NCBI GenBank assembly: GCA_002353525.1
Contig: DEJV01000064.1
Span: 1-25,570 of the forward strand
Reading direction: 5' to 3'
DNA length: 25,570 bases
Source of the DNA: Prevotella sp. UBA2739
Lineage (GTDB): Bacteria; Bacteroidota; Bacteroidia; Bacteroidales; Bacteroidaceae
Both the position numbers and the translations under genes were made by a program. This document shows, piece after piece, positions 13,783-22,416 of the stretch. Position 1 is the stretch's first letter, and each line of letters opens with the position of its first letter. The notes below the pieces were generated by a model that did not search any database, was not told the origin of the DNA, and saw nothing but the letters and a program-made list of their open reading frames with translations.

Positions 13783-15405
13783 TTAATAACCAGGATTCTG
13801 CACCCAACCAGGATTCAGGTCAAGCATCTCCTGCTCAACAGGGAAGATGCGGTGACGCTTGTCGAAGTTGGCATCGGGGAAGTTCTTGTAGTGAGGGAAG
13901 AACTCATCCTCGAAGTGACCGAAACGAATCATGTCGTTGCGACGCCAGTTCTCATCGAAGAACTCACGGCCACGCTCCTGATAGATATCCTCGAGTGAAG
14001 GCTCGTTGCTGATTGTCGGTGCACCGGCATACGTGCGAATCTGGTTGAAGAGATCCTTGGCACCACTCTGTCCGAGACGTACAAGAGCCTCAGCCTTCAT
14101 CAGCAAAATGTCGGCATAGCGGAACAATGGCAGGTCGTTCGACTGGTTACGGCCGTTGTTGTAGTCGTTAGGAATGATGAACCACTTGATGGAGTGTGCG
14201 CCCTGCTGGATAGACTCGTCGGTATTACCCACATCAACGGTGTTGTCCTGCTTAGCAAGTTTGATGTCCTCTGTGAAGTGTACTTGCTTGCCTTTATACA
14301 TAAATGGCTCGCTAGTTGGGCGCAAAGTCTTGGGATCACGGTTGTAGATGTCACCACGCAGAATGCAGAGATTACGAATATCGCCCTCCAGGCTGAACAG
14401 TTTGGCAAACTCAGGTGTTACAACCATGTTGCCGCCAAACGACTGTGTGAAGCTTTCGCTTGAGCCATAAACGTTCGGCATAAGACCCTTCAGCTGTTTG
14501 AACGAACGAGGACGGGCATACTGGAATCCCGCACGATAGATGACATCGTAAGGCATGGCATAGATAAAGTCTTCCACCTTCCAGTCGTTGTCGTAAGAGA
14601 ACTTATGCAGATAGTCCATAGAACCGAGATTGAATTTACCACTGTTGATAATCTCATTACAAACAGACACACAATCGTCGAGTTTCTGATTGGCTGCAGT
14701 AGCGGCATCGTACTGGTCAACCGACTCAGCAGTATAGACAGGCCAGTTGATGTAGAGTTTGGCAAGCAGAGCCAGAGCCATCCATTTTGTTGGTTTGCCA
14801 TAGGTATTCTGCGATACTTCCTCAGTGAGGTAAGGAATCACCTCGGTGAGTTCCTTTTCAATCCATTCAGCCACTTCCTTACGGGGTGAACGGGGTATCA
14901 CCTCACCCTCTGCGGGCACTTTCTCCAGGATTGGCGTATCGCCAAAGCTATCCATCAGTATCCATGTGAAATAAGCACGCAAAGCGCGAGCCGGAGCAGT
15001 CATCTGTGTAGAAGCGCCGCTGCCAAGCTCTTCAAGAGCAGTATTGGCCTTGGTAATACCCGATGTCAAATCAGAATACCAGTCAAGCGAGGCATCGTTA
15101 GCATCGCTGCAATGAAGAGCCTGATGAGCATAAGTACCGCTATCGTAGTAGCCACCGTCGAAAGCAAGACATGTGAACTCATCGGAAGCCAGGCACTGGG
15201 CCTCCATGTAGCGACGGCCAAAGGTACCTGCCAAGTGGAAATAGATGTCAGCCATCTTTGCCTCCACCATAATCATGGGATCAACACCTGAGTTCTCATC
15301 TGGCTTCTCTGTGTAAATAGAACTGGGTTTGATATCCAAATCTGTACAACTGGTAAGCGTTACGGCAAACAAGCCAGCTGCAAGAATTAATTTACTTATT
15401 TTCAT
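13783..15405 (-). CDS. SusD/RagB-family outer-membrane glycan-binding lipoprotein
   Basis: 540 residues. A lipoprotein signal MKISKLILAAGLFAVTLTSC puts the acylated Cys at residue 20, so the mature protein is anchored in the outer membrane. The length, the NTALEEL and ALRAYFTWILMDSFGDTPI segments in the N-terminal helical (TPR-like) part, and the C-terminal LPLFRYADILLMKAEALVRLG and ERGREFFDENWRRNDMIRFG blocks are standard for SusD. It caps the SusC transporter and helps bind oligosaccharides at the surface. It starts 25 bp after the SusC stop and ends the operon. With a GH28 enzyme as first gene, the ligand is probably a galacturonan fragment; that is inference from context. Confidence 0.95.
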   Translation of the reverse strand: MKISKLILAAGLFAVTLTSCTDLDIKPSSIYTEKPDENSGVDPMIMVEAKMADIYFHLAGTFGRRYMEAQCLASDEFTCLAFDGGYYDSGTYAHQALHCSDANDASLDWYSDLTSGITKANTALEELGSGASTQMTAPARALRAYFTWILMDSFGDTPILEKVPAEGEVIPRSPRKEVAEWIEKELTEVIPYLTEEVSQNTYGKPTKWMALALLAKLYINWPVYTAESVDQYDAATAANQKLDDCVSVCNEIINSGKFNLGSMDYLHKFSYDNDWKVEDFIYAMPYDVIYRAGFQYARPRSFKQLKGLMPNVYGSSESFTQSFGGNMVVTPEFAKLFSLEGDIRNLCILRGDIYNRDPKTLRPTSEPFMYKGKQVHFTEDIKLAKQDNTVDVGNTDESIQQGAHSIKWFIIPNDYNNGRNQSNDLPLFRYADILLMKAEALVRLGQSGAKDLFNQIRTYAGAPTISNEPSLEDIYQERGREFFDENWRRNDMIRFGHFEDEFFPHYKNFPDANFDKRHRIFPVEQEMLDLNPGWVQNPGY

Positions 15406-15430
15406 ATTCTCAAAATCTGATTAAATGATT

Positions 15431-18400
15431 TTACTTTACAGTCACGATAGCAATACGGTTAGCATGGTTGGTGTCAGCACCTTTAGCCTCCACGCGGGTA
15501 ACATTCACACCACGGGCCTTCAGATACTTGGCAACAGCATCAGCACGATCCTGAGAGAGTTTCAGGTTGGCTTCGGTGTCGCCCTCGGGCGAAGCATAAG
15601 CCACAACCTCTACGTTGGCACCCTTCTGAATGCCGTCGAGCTCGTTCACATTCATAATCTCAGACGAGTTTACAGGGAAGGTAACCACGTAAGTGTTCTG
15701 AACCAAATTGTCCTTACCGGGAACTTCCTTCACGACTTCCTTCACTACAGGAATTTCCTTGATAACCTCTCTGTCGATATACTGCGGAACAGCCTTGGCA
15801 GCTTCCTTCTTCTTACCGCCGCCGAAGTTGATCTTCACACCCACCAAGAAAGAACGTGTGTGGGGATAACGGCTCCAACGATAATCAACACCTGGGTCAA
15901 GTCCACCCATGTTCACCTCTGGGTCAAGACCTTTGTAGTTGGTAATGGTGAGCAGGTTGTTAGCTGTGCCGTAGATGGTGAGGTCCTGAATCCAGTCGTT
16001 GAAGCAGTTGCGGAAGGTATAGCTCAGTGAGAGTGACTGCAGACGAACGTATGTACCCTTCTCAATCCAACGGTCAGAGGGGAGCATACCAGAAGCATCG
16101 CCAATTGGGAATGTAAGGAACTCCTTCAGCACGTTCTTACCATCGGAGAACATCTGTGCACTATTGTAGTGGGCACGCGGGCCATTGTAAACATCATTAC
16201 CGAATACACCGGTGATGAAGGCGTTCAGGTTCCAGTTCTTATAGGTAAGGGTGTTGTTCCAACCTGCGTTGAGCTTAGGCTGGGCGCAACCAGTGATGGT
16301 ACGGTCTTTCAGTCCGGGGTTGTTGGTGGTTGCACCGGTACGGTTGCCGTTCTCGTCGAGCACGTAGTACTCAGAACGTCCGTTCACCACACCTGCATAT
16401 TGATAGGTATAGAATGTACCGATTGACTCACCTTCCATGATGCGCTGGGTCCAACCGTTGTCAGAAGCACCTGCAACCATGGGATCGCCCTGTTTGAGAA
16501 GAGTAGTTTGGAACTGCTCGTTCTGCATCTTATCCACCGTATTCTTGTTGTGCGACAGATTGATGGTGGTGTTCCATGTGAAGTTCTTGGTCTGCACGGG
16601 AACCATATTCAAAGTGAACTCGATACCCTTATTGGTCATTTCACCCACGTTGACATCCAGCCAACCATAAATATAATTCGTTGTAGGAACAGGGTAACTC
16701 CAAATCAGGTCCTTGGTCTTCTTGTGGTAAACCTCGATGGTACCATTGATACGTCCTCTCAGGAATGCAAAGTCAAGACCGATGTTCAACATACCCGTTG
16801 ACTCCCATTTCAGATCAGGGTTAGGATTCTTTGTGGCTCCAAATGTACGATACCACTTATTATCGTACTCGAACAAACCGGTAGCACCGTAAGCGGGATA
16901 AGAAGTATAGGGGTCAAATCCCATGGCATTACCAGAGATACCATAACCGGCACGGAGTTTCAAGTTGTCGAACAGGTTCTGATTCTTCATGAAGCTTTCT
17001 TCGGTGATGTTCCAAGCAACTGAAACCGATGGGAAGGTACCCCAACGATTGTTCGCTCCTAATACTGAAGAACCGTCGCGACGGATGGTAGCCTGCAGCA
17101 TATAGCGGCTGTCAAACGAATAATTGACACGACCATAGAACGAAATATTGCGAATGTGCTGCAAACTACCACTCTGTACTGAATTAATGCTTTGGATTAA
17201 ATTTGCACCACTCATATAATACCATGAAAGGTTGTCGTTGTAGTATCCTTCTACTGTAGCACCGAAACCATCATTATTCTTCTGCTCCTCCCAAGAGTAA
17301 CCAGCCATGAGGTCCCACTTGCTCTTGCCAACCTTGAAACCATAGTTCAGATAGGTCTCAAACGTCTGCTCACGGCCGAAATAGGTGTTACGGGAAGCTT
17401 GTCCGTTCTTGTTGCCGATACCCTCTAGCTGCGACTTGTGAGTGTTGTATCCGCTATAGGTGCTCTGGTAGTTACTCCAAGAATAGTTCACATTCCAGAA
17501 GAATCCCTTCCAAAGCTCAAGCGCGGTCTTGGCGATGAACTGGTTACGTTTCCAAATAGTCTCTGAGGTATTCTCTTCCATCAGGGCCAGCGGGTTGTAG
17601 TTCTTCGAACCAGTACCCATAGTCCATGAACCATCAGAATTCTTGATGGCATTGGTGGGTGAGTAGTAGTTCATGGCATCGAGCACCGAAGCACCCTCAT
17701 TGCCTGTGGGAACGCCAAAGTGCTTGCCATACATAGAGTTAAAGCCCATCGACAAAGTGAGATGATCCTTCAGCACCTTGGTAGAAACCAGTGAGCGAAC
17801 GTTGAACCGATCCATGCCCGTCATCTTGATAACGCCCTGACGCTTAACAAGGTTGGCACTGATCATGTAGTTGGTTCTGCTGTTTCCACCGCTGATGTTC
17901 ACATTGTGGCTGTGGCTGAGGCCAGTACGGAGCACTTCCTTCTGCCAGTCAACGTCGGCACCGCCATCTTTCAAGGTGATACCAGGGTTGCTCTGTGCAT
18001 ATTGGCGCAGTTCGCTGGCAGTAGCCATGTCATAAGTCTTCAGAATGTTGTCGAAAGCAACGTAGCCATTGTACATCACATTGGTCTTATCTTCAGCACC
18101 TTTCTTGGTGGTAATCATAATCACACCATTGGCAGCTTTTGAACCATAGATGGCTGTAGCTGTAGCGTCGCGCAGCACGTCGATGCTCTCGATATCATCG
18201 GGAGAGACAATCGATGGGTCAACACCAGGGATACCATCGATGACATAGTAAGGCGACATAGCACCTGTACGCAGGGTAGAAGCACCACGCAGGGTGATAG
18301 TAGGTGAACCGTTCGGGTCGGCTGTTGAAGAAACAACCAGTCCGGGAACCTTACCCTGCAGCATCTGACCCGGGTCGGTGAATACACCGCGGTTCAGGTC

Positions 18401-18799
18401 TTCAGCGTTCACGGTGGTGATTGAGCTGGTCACGTCCTTACGGCGCATGGTACCATAACCTATGACAACCACCTCGTTCAGCTGGGTGTTGTCCTCATTT
18501 AATACGACATTCAGCTGGTTGCCAGCCACTCTGAGAGTCTGGGCAACGTAGCCGATGTAAGAGAACTGCAGGTTCTTGCCGCGCTCCACGTTGAGCGTGT
18601 AACGGCCGTCAATGTCGGTGACGGCAGCATTCTGTGTTCCAACTTCCTTGACAGTCACACCAATCAGGGGCTCACCTTGTTTGTCGGTGACAACACCGGT
18701 GACCCGATTCTGTGCGAATGCCAGGGTACTGCTTAACATAAAGAACATGAAGAGCACTGTCTTCATCATTCCCGATTTTAAGTTTTGTACGTTTAGCAT
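15431..18799 (-). CDS. SusC/RagA-family TonB-dependent transporter with C-terminal OmpA-like domain
   Basis: 1122 residues. A signal peptide (about residues 10-30, ending LAFAQ) is followed by a carboxypeptidase-regulatory-like domain (33-115: VTGVVTDKQGEPLIGVTV). Next come the TonB-box region QLNEVVVIGYGT, a plug (120-235: ITLRGASTLR, VLRDATATAIYGSKAANGVIMI) and a large beta-barrel ending near RSFLVGVKINFGGG, residue 995. SusC proteins normally end there. Here about 127 residues follow: a charged linker with REVIKEIPVVKEVVKEVPGK, then an OmpA-like peptidoglycan-binding domain (about 1035-1122) with VVAYASPEGDTEANLKLSQD, then RADAVAKYLKARGV and the conserved Arg after LSQD. Imports oligosaccharides with SusD. 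Met11/Met12 is an alternative start. It begins 64 bp after the GH28 stop. Confidence 0.93.
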   Translation of the reverse strand: MLNVQNLKSGMMKTVLFMFFMLSSTLAFAQNRVTGVVTDKQGEPLIGVTVKEVGTQNAAVTDIDGRYTLNVERGKNLQFSYIGYVAQTLRVAGNQLNVVLNEDNTQLNEVVVIGYGTMRRKDVTSSITTVNAEDLNRGVFTDPGQMLQGKVPGLVVSSTADPNGSPTITLRGASTLRTGAMSPYYVIDGIPGVDPSIVSPDDIESIDVLRDATATAIYGSKAANGVIMITTKKGAEDKTNVMYNGYVAFDNILKTYDMATASELRQYAQSNPGITLKDGGADVDWQKEVLRTGLSHSHNVNISGGNSRTNYMISANLVKRQGVIKMTGMDRFNVRSLVSTKVLKDHLTLSMGFNSMYGKHFGVPTGNEGASVLDAMNYYSPTNAIKNSDGSWTMGTGSKNYNPLALMEENTSETIWKRNQFIAKTALELWKGFFWNVNYSWSNYQSTYSGYNTHKSQLEGIGNKNGQASRNTYFGREQTFETYLNYGFKVGKSKWDLMAGYSWEEQKNNDGFGATVEGYYNDNLSWYYMSGANLIQSINSVQSGSLQHIRNISFYGRVNYSFDSRYMLQATIRRDGSSVLGANNRWGTFPSVSVAWNITEESFMKNQNLFDNLKLRAGYGISGNAMGFDPYTSYPAYGATGLFEYDNKWYRTFGATKNPNPDLKWESTGMLNIGLDFAFLRGRINGTIEVYHKKTKDLIWSYPVPTTNYIYGWLDVNVGEMTNKGIEFTLNMVPVQTKNFTWNTTINLSHNKNTVDKMQNEQFQTTLLKQGDPMVAGASDNGWTQRIMEGESIGTFYTYQYAGVVNGRSEYYVLDENGNRTGATTNNPGLKDRTITGCAQPKLNAGWNNTLTYKNWNLNAFITGVFGNDVYNGPRAHYNSAQMFSDGKNVLKEFLTFPIGDASGMLPSDRWIEKGTYVRLQSLSLSYTFRNCFNDWIQDLTIYGTANNLLTITNYKGLDPEVNMGGLDPGVDYRWSRYPHTRSFLVGVKINFGGGKKKEAAKAVPQYIDREVIKEIPVVKEVVKEVPGKDNLVQNTYVVTFPVNSSEIMNVNELDGIQKGANVEVVAYASPEGDTEANLKLSQDRADAVAKYLKARGVNVTRVEAKGADTNHANRIAIVTVK

Positions 18800-18863
18800 G
18801 TTTTGTTTTTTTTGTTAAATGTTAAGAATATTTGTTTGTAGTTATTGTTTCTTTTTGTTATGC

Positions 18864-20186
18864 TTACTCGCCTATCACCTGAGCGTTCTCCGTATAGACC
18901 GGCACATTCATCTCGCGCAACTCGTCGCGCTCCACGCGGATGAAGCCTTCGCCCTTGCACGGGCGCTTGTCCATCTGTAGGAAACGGGGACCGGGCGTTA
19001 GCGTGATGCGCACTTTATTGAAATAAATATTGTTCACCTTTCCGGGTTTGTCGCCACCCACAAAGCATCCGTTGGGACTCAGCGCAGTGATGTTGTTAAA
19101 GTAGATGTGGCTCACCTCGCCGCAACGGCCCACGGTCTCACCCTTCGGGAATCGCCAGTTGGCATCTTTATGGTTGCCGTTGGCGCGCGGGTAGCTGGTG
19201 ACATAGATAGGCTCGGCCTTGCCCCACCACACATCGCTCCACAAACGGCAGTCGAGCATGATGTTTGAGAACGTGACGTTGGTGACCGTTCCCTCGTCGC
19301 GGTTCTGTATGCCGATGCCGCGGTTGGAGGCGGTGATGATGCAGTTGTCGATCATCACACGGTTGATGCTGTCCATGTTCTCGCTGCCAATCTTGATGGC
19401 ACACGAGCGGCTGGTCATCACGCAGTTGGTCACTACAATGTCCTCGCACTTGCCATACTGCTGCCACTCGCGGCGGTTCTTCAGGCAGATACAGTCGTCG
19501 CCCGAGGTGATGTAGCAGTTGGAGATGCGCACCTTGCGCGAATGGTCGACGTCGATGCCGTCGCCATTGCGTATCTTCAGGTTGTTGAGCAGCGAGATGC
19601 CCTCGATGTTGGCATCCTCACAACCAATCAGGTGGACTGTCCAGTAGGCGCCATTACGAATGGTGACATCGCGAATGAGCAGTTTCTTCACACCAATGAG
19701 TGTCAGTACATGCGGACGCGGATCGAACTTGGGATCTTTCAGAGGCTTCAGTTCGTAACTGTCGTCGAGCTCGGCACCCATGAAGGCGATGCCATTACCG
19801 TCGATAGTACCCTGGCCTGTGATGGCAAGATTCTCTATGTCCTTGCACCACAGCCACATCATGCCCTCGCCGCGGTTCTCGCCGAAAGCACTTAGATGAT
19901 AGATATCTTCGTTGGGATGGGCCAGCAGGGTAGCGTTGGCCTCCAGGTGGAGTTCAACGTTCGACTTGAGTTCTATCGGACCTGCCATAAACACATGGCC
20001 TGCTGGAAATACAACCTGACCTCCACCTGCCTCATTGCAAGCGTTGATGGCTTTCTGAATGGCGGCAGCGTCATCGTTTATGCTATTACCCACAGCGCCA
20101 CATTCCATGACGTTGACGACTTTAGCTTGTAGCAGACCACAGGTGACAAAACACAAGTTAAGAAGAAGCAGCAATGTCTTTTTCAT
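18864..20186 (-). CDS. Glycoside hydrolase family 28 (polygalacturonase-type)
   Basis: 440 residues, with a signal peptide in the first 21 residues (hydrophobic LLLLLNLCFVTCGLLQA). A right-handed parallel beta-helix follows, with pectate_lyase_3-like N-terminal DDAAAIQKAINACNEAGGGQVVFPAG. GH28 catalytic motifs are visible: NGDGID (207-212, the NxD motif) and SGDD (228-231). The classical GHG is replaced by GSE (267-269), and RGIGIQNRDEG stands where RIK-type residues lie, a variant seen in bacterial exo-acting members. It would cleave galacturonan or rhamnogalacturonan fragments in the periplasm or at the surface. First gene of the operon with susC and susD downstream. The product specificity is not determined. 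Confidence 0.9.
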   Translation of the reverse strand: MKKTLLLLLNLCFVTCGLLQAKVVNVMECGAVGNSINDDAAAIQKAINACNEAGGGQVVFPAGHVFMAGPIELKSNVELHLEANATLLAHPNEDIYHLSAFGENRGEGMMWLWCKDIENLAITGQGTIDGNGIAFMGAELDDSYELKPLKDPKFDPRPHVLTLIGVKKLLIRDVTIRNGAYWTVHLIGCEDANIEGISLLNNLKIRNGDGIDVDHSRKVRISNCYITSGDDCICLKNRREWQQYGKCEDIVVTNCVMTSRSCAIKIGSENMDSINRVMIDNCIITASNRGIGIQNRDEGTVTNVTFSNIMLDCRLWSDVWWGKAEPIYVTSYPRANGNHKDANWRFPKGETVGRCGEVSHIYFNNITALSPNGCFVGGDKPGKVNNIYFNKVRITLTPGPRFLQMDKRPCKGEGFIRVERDELREMNVPVYTENAQVIGE

Positions 20187-20207
20187 GTTTTCTATTTAAA
20201 TAGGTGG

Positions 20208-20238
20208 CAAAGATACGACTTTTTGTTGAACTGACAAA
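20208..20238 (-). promoter_or_regulatory. Promoter of the GH28-SusC-SusD operon
   Basis: On the minus strand the -33 box TTTG (20238-20235) and the -7 box TATCTTTG (20215-20208) are separated by exactly 19 nt, a full match to the Bacteroidetes consensus. The start of transcription would be near 20201, only about 15 nt before the GH28 ATG at 20186. No regulatory gene of HTCS, SusR or ECF/anti-sigma type is visible nearby. Confidence 0.8.
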
Positions 20239-20329
20239 CTTTTTGAACAAAAAATCGACTTATACCACCTATTTACAGCTTTTTAGGGGCCGGCAACTCC
20301 CCCTCTTCGATTCCGATAGGGCTAAAAAA

Positions 20330-21466
20330 CTAGTGTTTCAGCATCTCAACCATCAACCGTGCGGCATTGACTGGGGCAACTGCCGTCCCCAGCAATTTAT
20401 GCACTTTGCGATATCCGCTCATTATTTCAGTCCGTCCCTGTTGTCCGGGAAGAATCATCGACAGTTCCTCACGAATGTTCCGGACAGAGAATCGGTCGGC
20501 CAACAGTTCTTGAACCACCTCTTCATCAGCCACAAGATTCACAAGCGAAATATATTTACACTTAATGACGTGATTATAAGCAAAACGAATGAGATGCGGC
20601 ACGGGCGTTTTGTAGCAAACCACCTGTGGCACGTCAAACAATGCAGTCTCGAGCGTGGCAGTACCGCTGGTCACCAATGCTGCGTCTGCATGGGTCAGCA
20701 ATGCATAGGTCTCGTTGTTGACCATCTGCACGCCGGTGTCTCTGAGATACGGCTCATAGTACGACGGTTCGATGCCGGGTGCCCCAGCCAGCACCATCTG
20801 GTAGGCGGTAAACTCTTTTGCAGCCTCTATCATCGCAGGCAGATTGTCTTTTATCTCCTGGCGCCGGCTGCCGGCAAGAAGTGCGATAATGGGCTTGGCA
20901 CTCAGCTTGTTACGAGAGCAGAACTGTTCTTTATTCTCCTGGTAGCTATGCTGGAACAGTCTCACTTCGTCGGCAGTGGGATTGCCCACATAGTGGATAG
21001 GATAATGGTGTTTCTGCTCGAAGAAGGGCACCTCGAATGGCAGTATGGAGAACAGTTCATTGACATCACGCTTGATGCTTTTGATGCGGTATTCCTTCCA
21101 TGCCCATATCTTAGGCGAGATGTAATAGTAGACAGGAATCTGTGTGTGTTTGTGCACGTATTTGGCTATCGAGAGGTTGAAGCCAGGATAGTCAACGAGT
21201 ATCACTACATCAGGATTCCAGGATGTGATATCTTTTTTACAAAACGACATATTCTTAAAGATGGTGGGCAAGTGCAGCAACACCGGAATGAACCCCATAT
21301 AGGCCAGTTCGCGATAGTGCTTCACCAACTCTCCGCCTTGCGCAGCCATCAGGTCGCCGCCAAAAAAGCGGAACTCAGCCTGTGGGTCTTCTTCTTTCAA
21401 GGCTTTCATGAGGTGCGACGCATGCAAATCACCGCTCGCCTCGCCAACTATCAGGTAATATTTCAT
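20330..21466 (-). CDS. lpxB: Lipid-A-disaccharide synthase
   Basis: 378 residues, GT19 family; joins UDP-2,3-diacylglucosamine and lipid X to make the lipid A disaccharide at the inner-membrane face. Family marks are the N-terminal YLIVGEASGDLHASHLMKAL, FRFFGGDLMAAQG, LVDYPGFNLSIAKYV, YYYISPKIWAWKEYR, ILPFEVPFFEQ, YVGNPTADE, LLAGSRRQEI and VTSGTATLETALFDVPQVV. The length is normal. The start codon abuts a 63-bp heptad repeat that fills the gap to surE, so no Shine-Dalgarno is evident. It is probably cotranscribed from the surE promoter. Confidence 0.96.
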   Translation of the reverse strand: MKYYLIVGEASGDLHASHLMKALKEEDPQAEFRFFGGDLMAAQGGELVKHYRELAYMGFIPVLLHLPTIFKNMSFCKKDITSWNPDVVILVDYPGFNLSIAKYVHKHTQIPVYYYISPKIWAWKEYRIKSIKRDVNELFSILPFEVPFFEQKHHYPIHYVGNPTADEVRLFQHSYQENKEQFCSRNKLSAKPIIALLAGSRRQEIKDNLPAMIEAAKEFTAYQMVLAGAPGIEPSYYEPYLRDTGVQMVNNETYALLTHADAALVTSGTATLETALFDVPQVVCYKTPVPHLIRFAYNHVIKCKYISLVNLVADEEVVQELLADRFSVRNIREELSMILPGQQGRTEIMSGYRKVHKLLGTAVAPVNAARLMVEMLKH

Positions 21467-21529
21467 GGAGGATTGAAGATGGAGGATTGAGGATTGAAGA
21501 TTGAGAATGGAGGATGGAGAATGGAGAAT
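21467..21529. repeat. 7-bp tandem repeat between surE and lpxB (9 units, KGARRAT)
   Basis: Nine heptads on the plus strand: GGAGGAT, TGAAGAT, GGAGGAT, TGAGGAT, TGAAGAT, TGAGAAT, GGAGGAT, GGAGAAT, GGAGAAT. They start at the base next to the lpxB start codon (minus strand) and run to the surE stop. On the transcribed strand the array is a pyrimidine-rich tract occupying the place where an lpxB ribosome-binding site would lie. Unit length and number equal those of the array in hutI, with a different core. Confidence 0.88.
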
Positions 21530-22314
21530 TATGGGTTGGGGGATGTTCCCAGCAGCTCGCGTACCGTGTTCATGTCCTCATAGGCGGTGACGTCGATCTG
21601 GGTGGGGGTTATCGCAATATACCCATGTTGCAATGCCCAGTTGTCGGTATCCTCGCTATCGGGTTCGTCGTTGGTGTAGGAACCCACCATCCAGAAATAG
21701 TCGTAACCACGCGGATGACGGCATTTCACGCATTCGTTGCCCCATGTGCCGAAGGCCATGCGGCACACCTTGATGCCCTTGAACTGAGGCACCACTGGGA
21801 AATTGACATTCAGACAGACACCCTTGGGCAGTCCCTCGCGCAGAATCTTGGCAGTCATCTCATGCACATAAGGGCGCAGCGGCTCAAAATCGGCGTCGTC
21901 GCTGTAGTCGCAAATAGAATAGGCCACCGACGGTATGTATTTCATGCACCCCTCCATGGTGACTCCCATTGTGCCACTATAGTGGGTGTTGACCGACGCA
22001 TTGTCGCCATGATTGATACCGCCAATCACGATGTCGGGCTTGCGTTCCTTGCAAAACTGGTCGAGCGCCAGCTTCACACAGTCGACGGGGGTACCGTTGC
22101 ACGACCATATCTCTACGCCCTCCCACTGGCGGCGTTTCTTCAGCGTGAGATATTTCGTGGCCGAGAAGGCGCATGAGAATCCCGAGCGGGCTGATTCGGG
22201 GGCACACACCAGGATGTCGCCAAGGTCGCTAATCATGTCAATCAAACAGTTCAGACCTTTCGAATGATATCCGTCATCATTCGAAATAAGTATTAATGGT
22301 TTCTTATTTTTCAT
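21529..22314 (-). CDS. surE: 5'/3'-nucleotidase SurE
   Basis: 261 residues; divalent-metal-dependent nucleoside monophosphate phosphatase in the cytoplasm. Metal and active-site marks are SNDDGY (Asp13-Asp14), SARSGFS, CNGTPVDCVKLAL, IGGINHGDNAS and SGTMGVTMEGC. Size is normal for SurE (about 250-260). It diverges from parA and lies upstream of lpxB on the same strand. The surE/lpxB pair next to parA/parB is, from memory, a common Bacteroidales arrangement. Confidence 0.95.
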   Translation of the reverse strand: MKNKKPLILISNDDGYHSKGLNCLIDMISDLGDILVCAPESARSGFSCAFSATKYLTLKKRRQWEGVEIWSCNGTPVDCVKLALDQFCKERKPDIVIGGINHGDNASVNTHYSGTMGVTMEGCMKYIPSVAYSICDYSDDADFEPLRPYVHEMTAKILREGLPKGVCLNVNFPVVPQFKGIKVCRMAFGTWGNECVKCRHPRGYDYFWMVGSYTNDEPDSEDTDNWALQHGYIAITPTQIDVTAYEDMNTVRELLGTSPNP

Positions 22315-22336
22315 AAAATTCTTGCTTTATTGGGTG

Positions 22337-22344
22337 CAAAATTA
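22337..22344 (-). promoter_or_regulatory. surE promoter, -7 element TAATTTTG
   Basis: Minus-strand TAATTTTG followed by CACC lies 23 bp before the surE ATG and matches TAnnTTTG. No clear -33 TTTG is found at the usual distance. It forms an imperfect mirror with the parA promoter. Confidence 0.55.
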
Positions 22345-22386
22345 CGAAAAATGGTTTAGAAATACGGCATTCTCATATAAAATTCG

Positions 22387-22394
22387 TAACTTTG
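22387..22394 (+). promoter_or_regulatory. parA promoter, -7 element TAACTTTG
   Basis: TAACTTTG followed by CAC lies 22 bp before the parA ATG and matches the Bacteroidetes -7 consensus. The -33 TTTG is not evident at 19-20 nt. The same TAACTTTGCAC is found upstream of nadB. Confidence 0.55.
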
Positions 22395-22416
22395 CACGAA
22401 ATTTTAGTAAAGCAAC

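Noticed and set aside
13619..13807. Small minus-strand gene spanning the SusD terminator
   Set aside because: It runs through a strong hairpin terminator and the first codons of the transposase-like gene, with no domain and no initiation signal.
20280..20335. Terminator after lpxB
   Set aside because: TTTTTAG and CTAAAAA arms exist but the loop would be about 35 nt, and the GGGG/CCCC arms inside are short, so I do not call it.
20204..21490. 428-residue plus-strand frame opposite lpxB
   Set aside because: It begins inside the GH28 promoter and shows no family pattern, while lpxB on the minus strand has all GT19 motifs.
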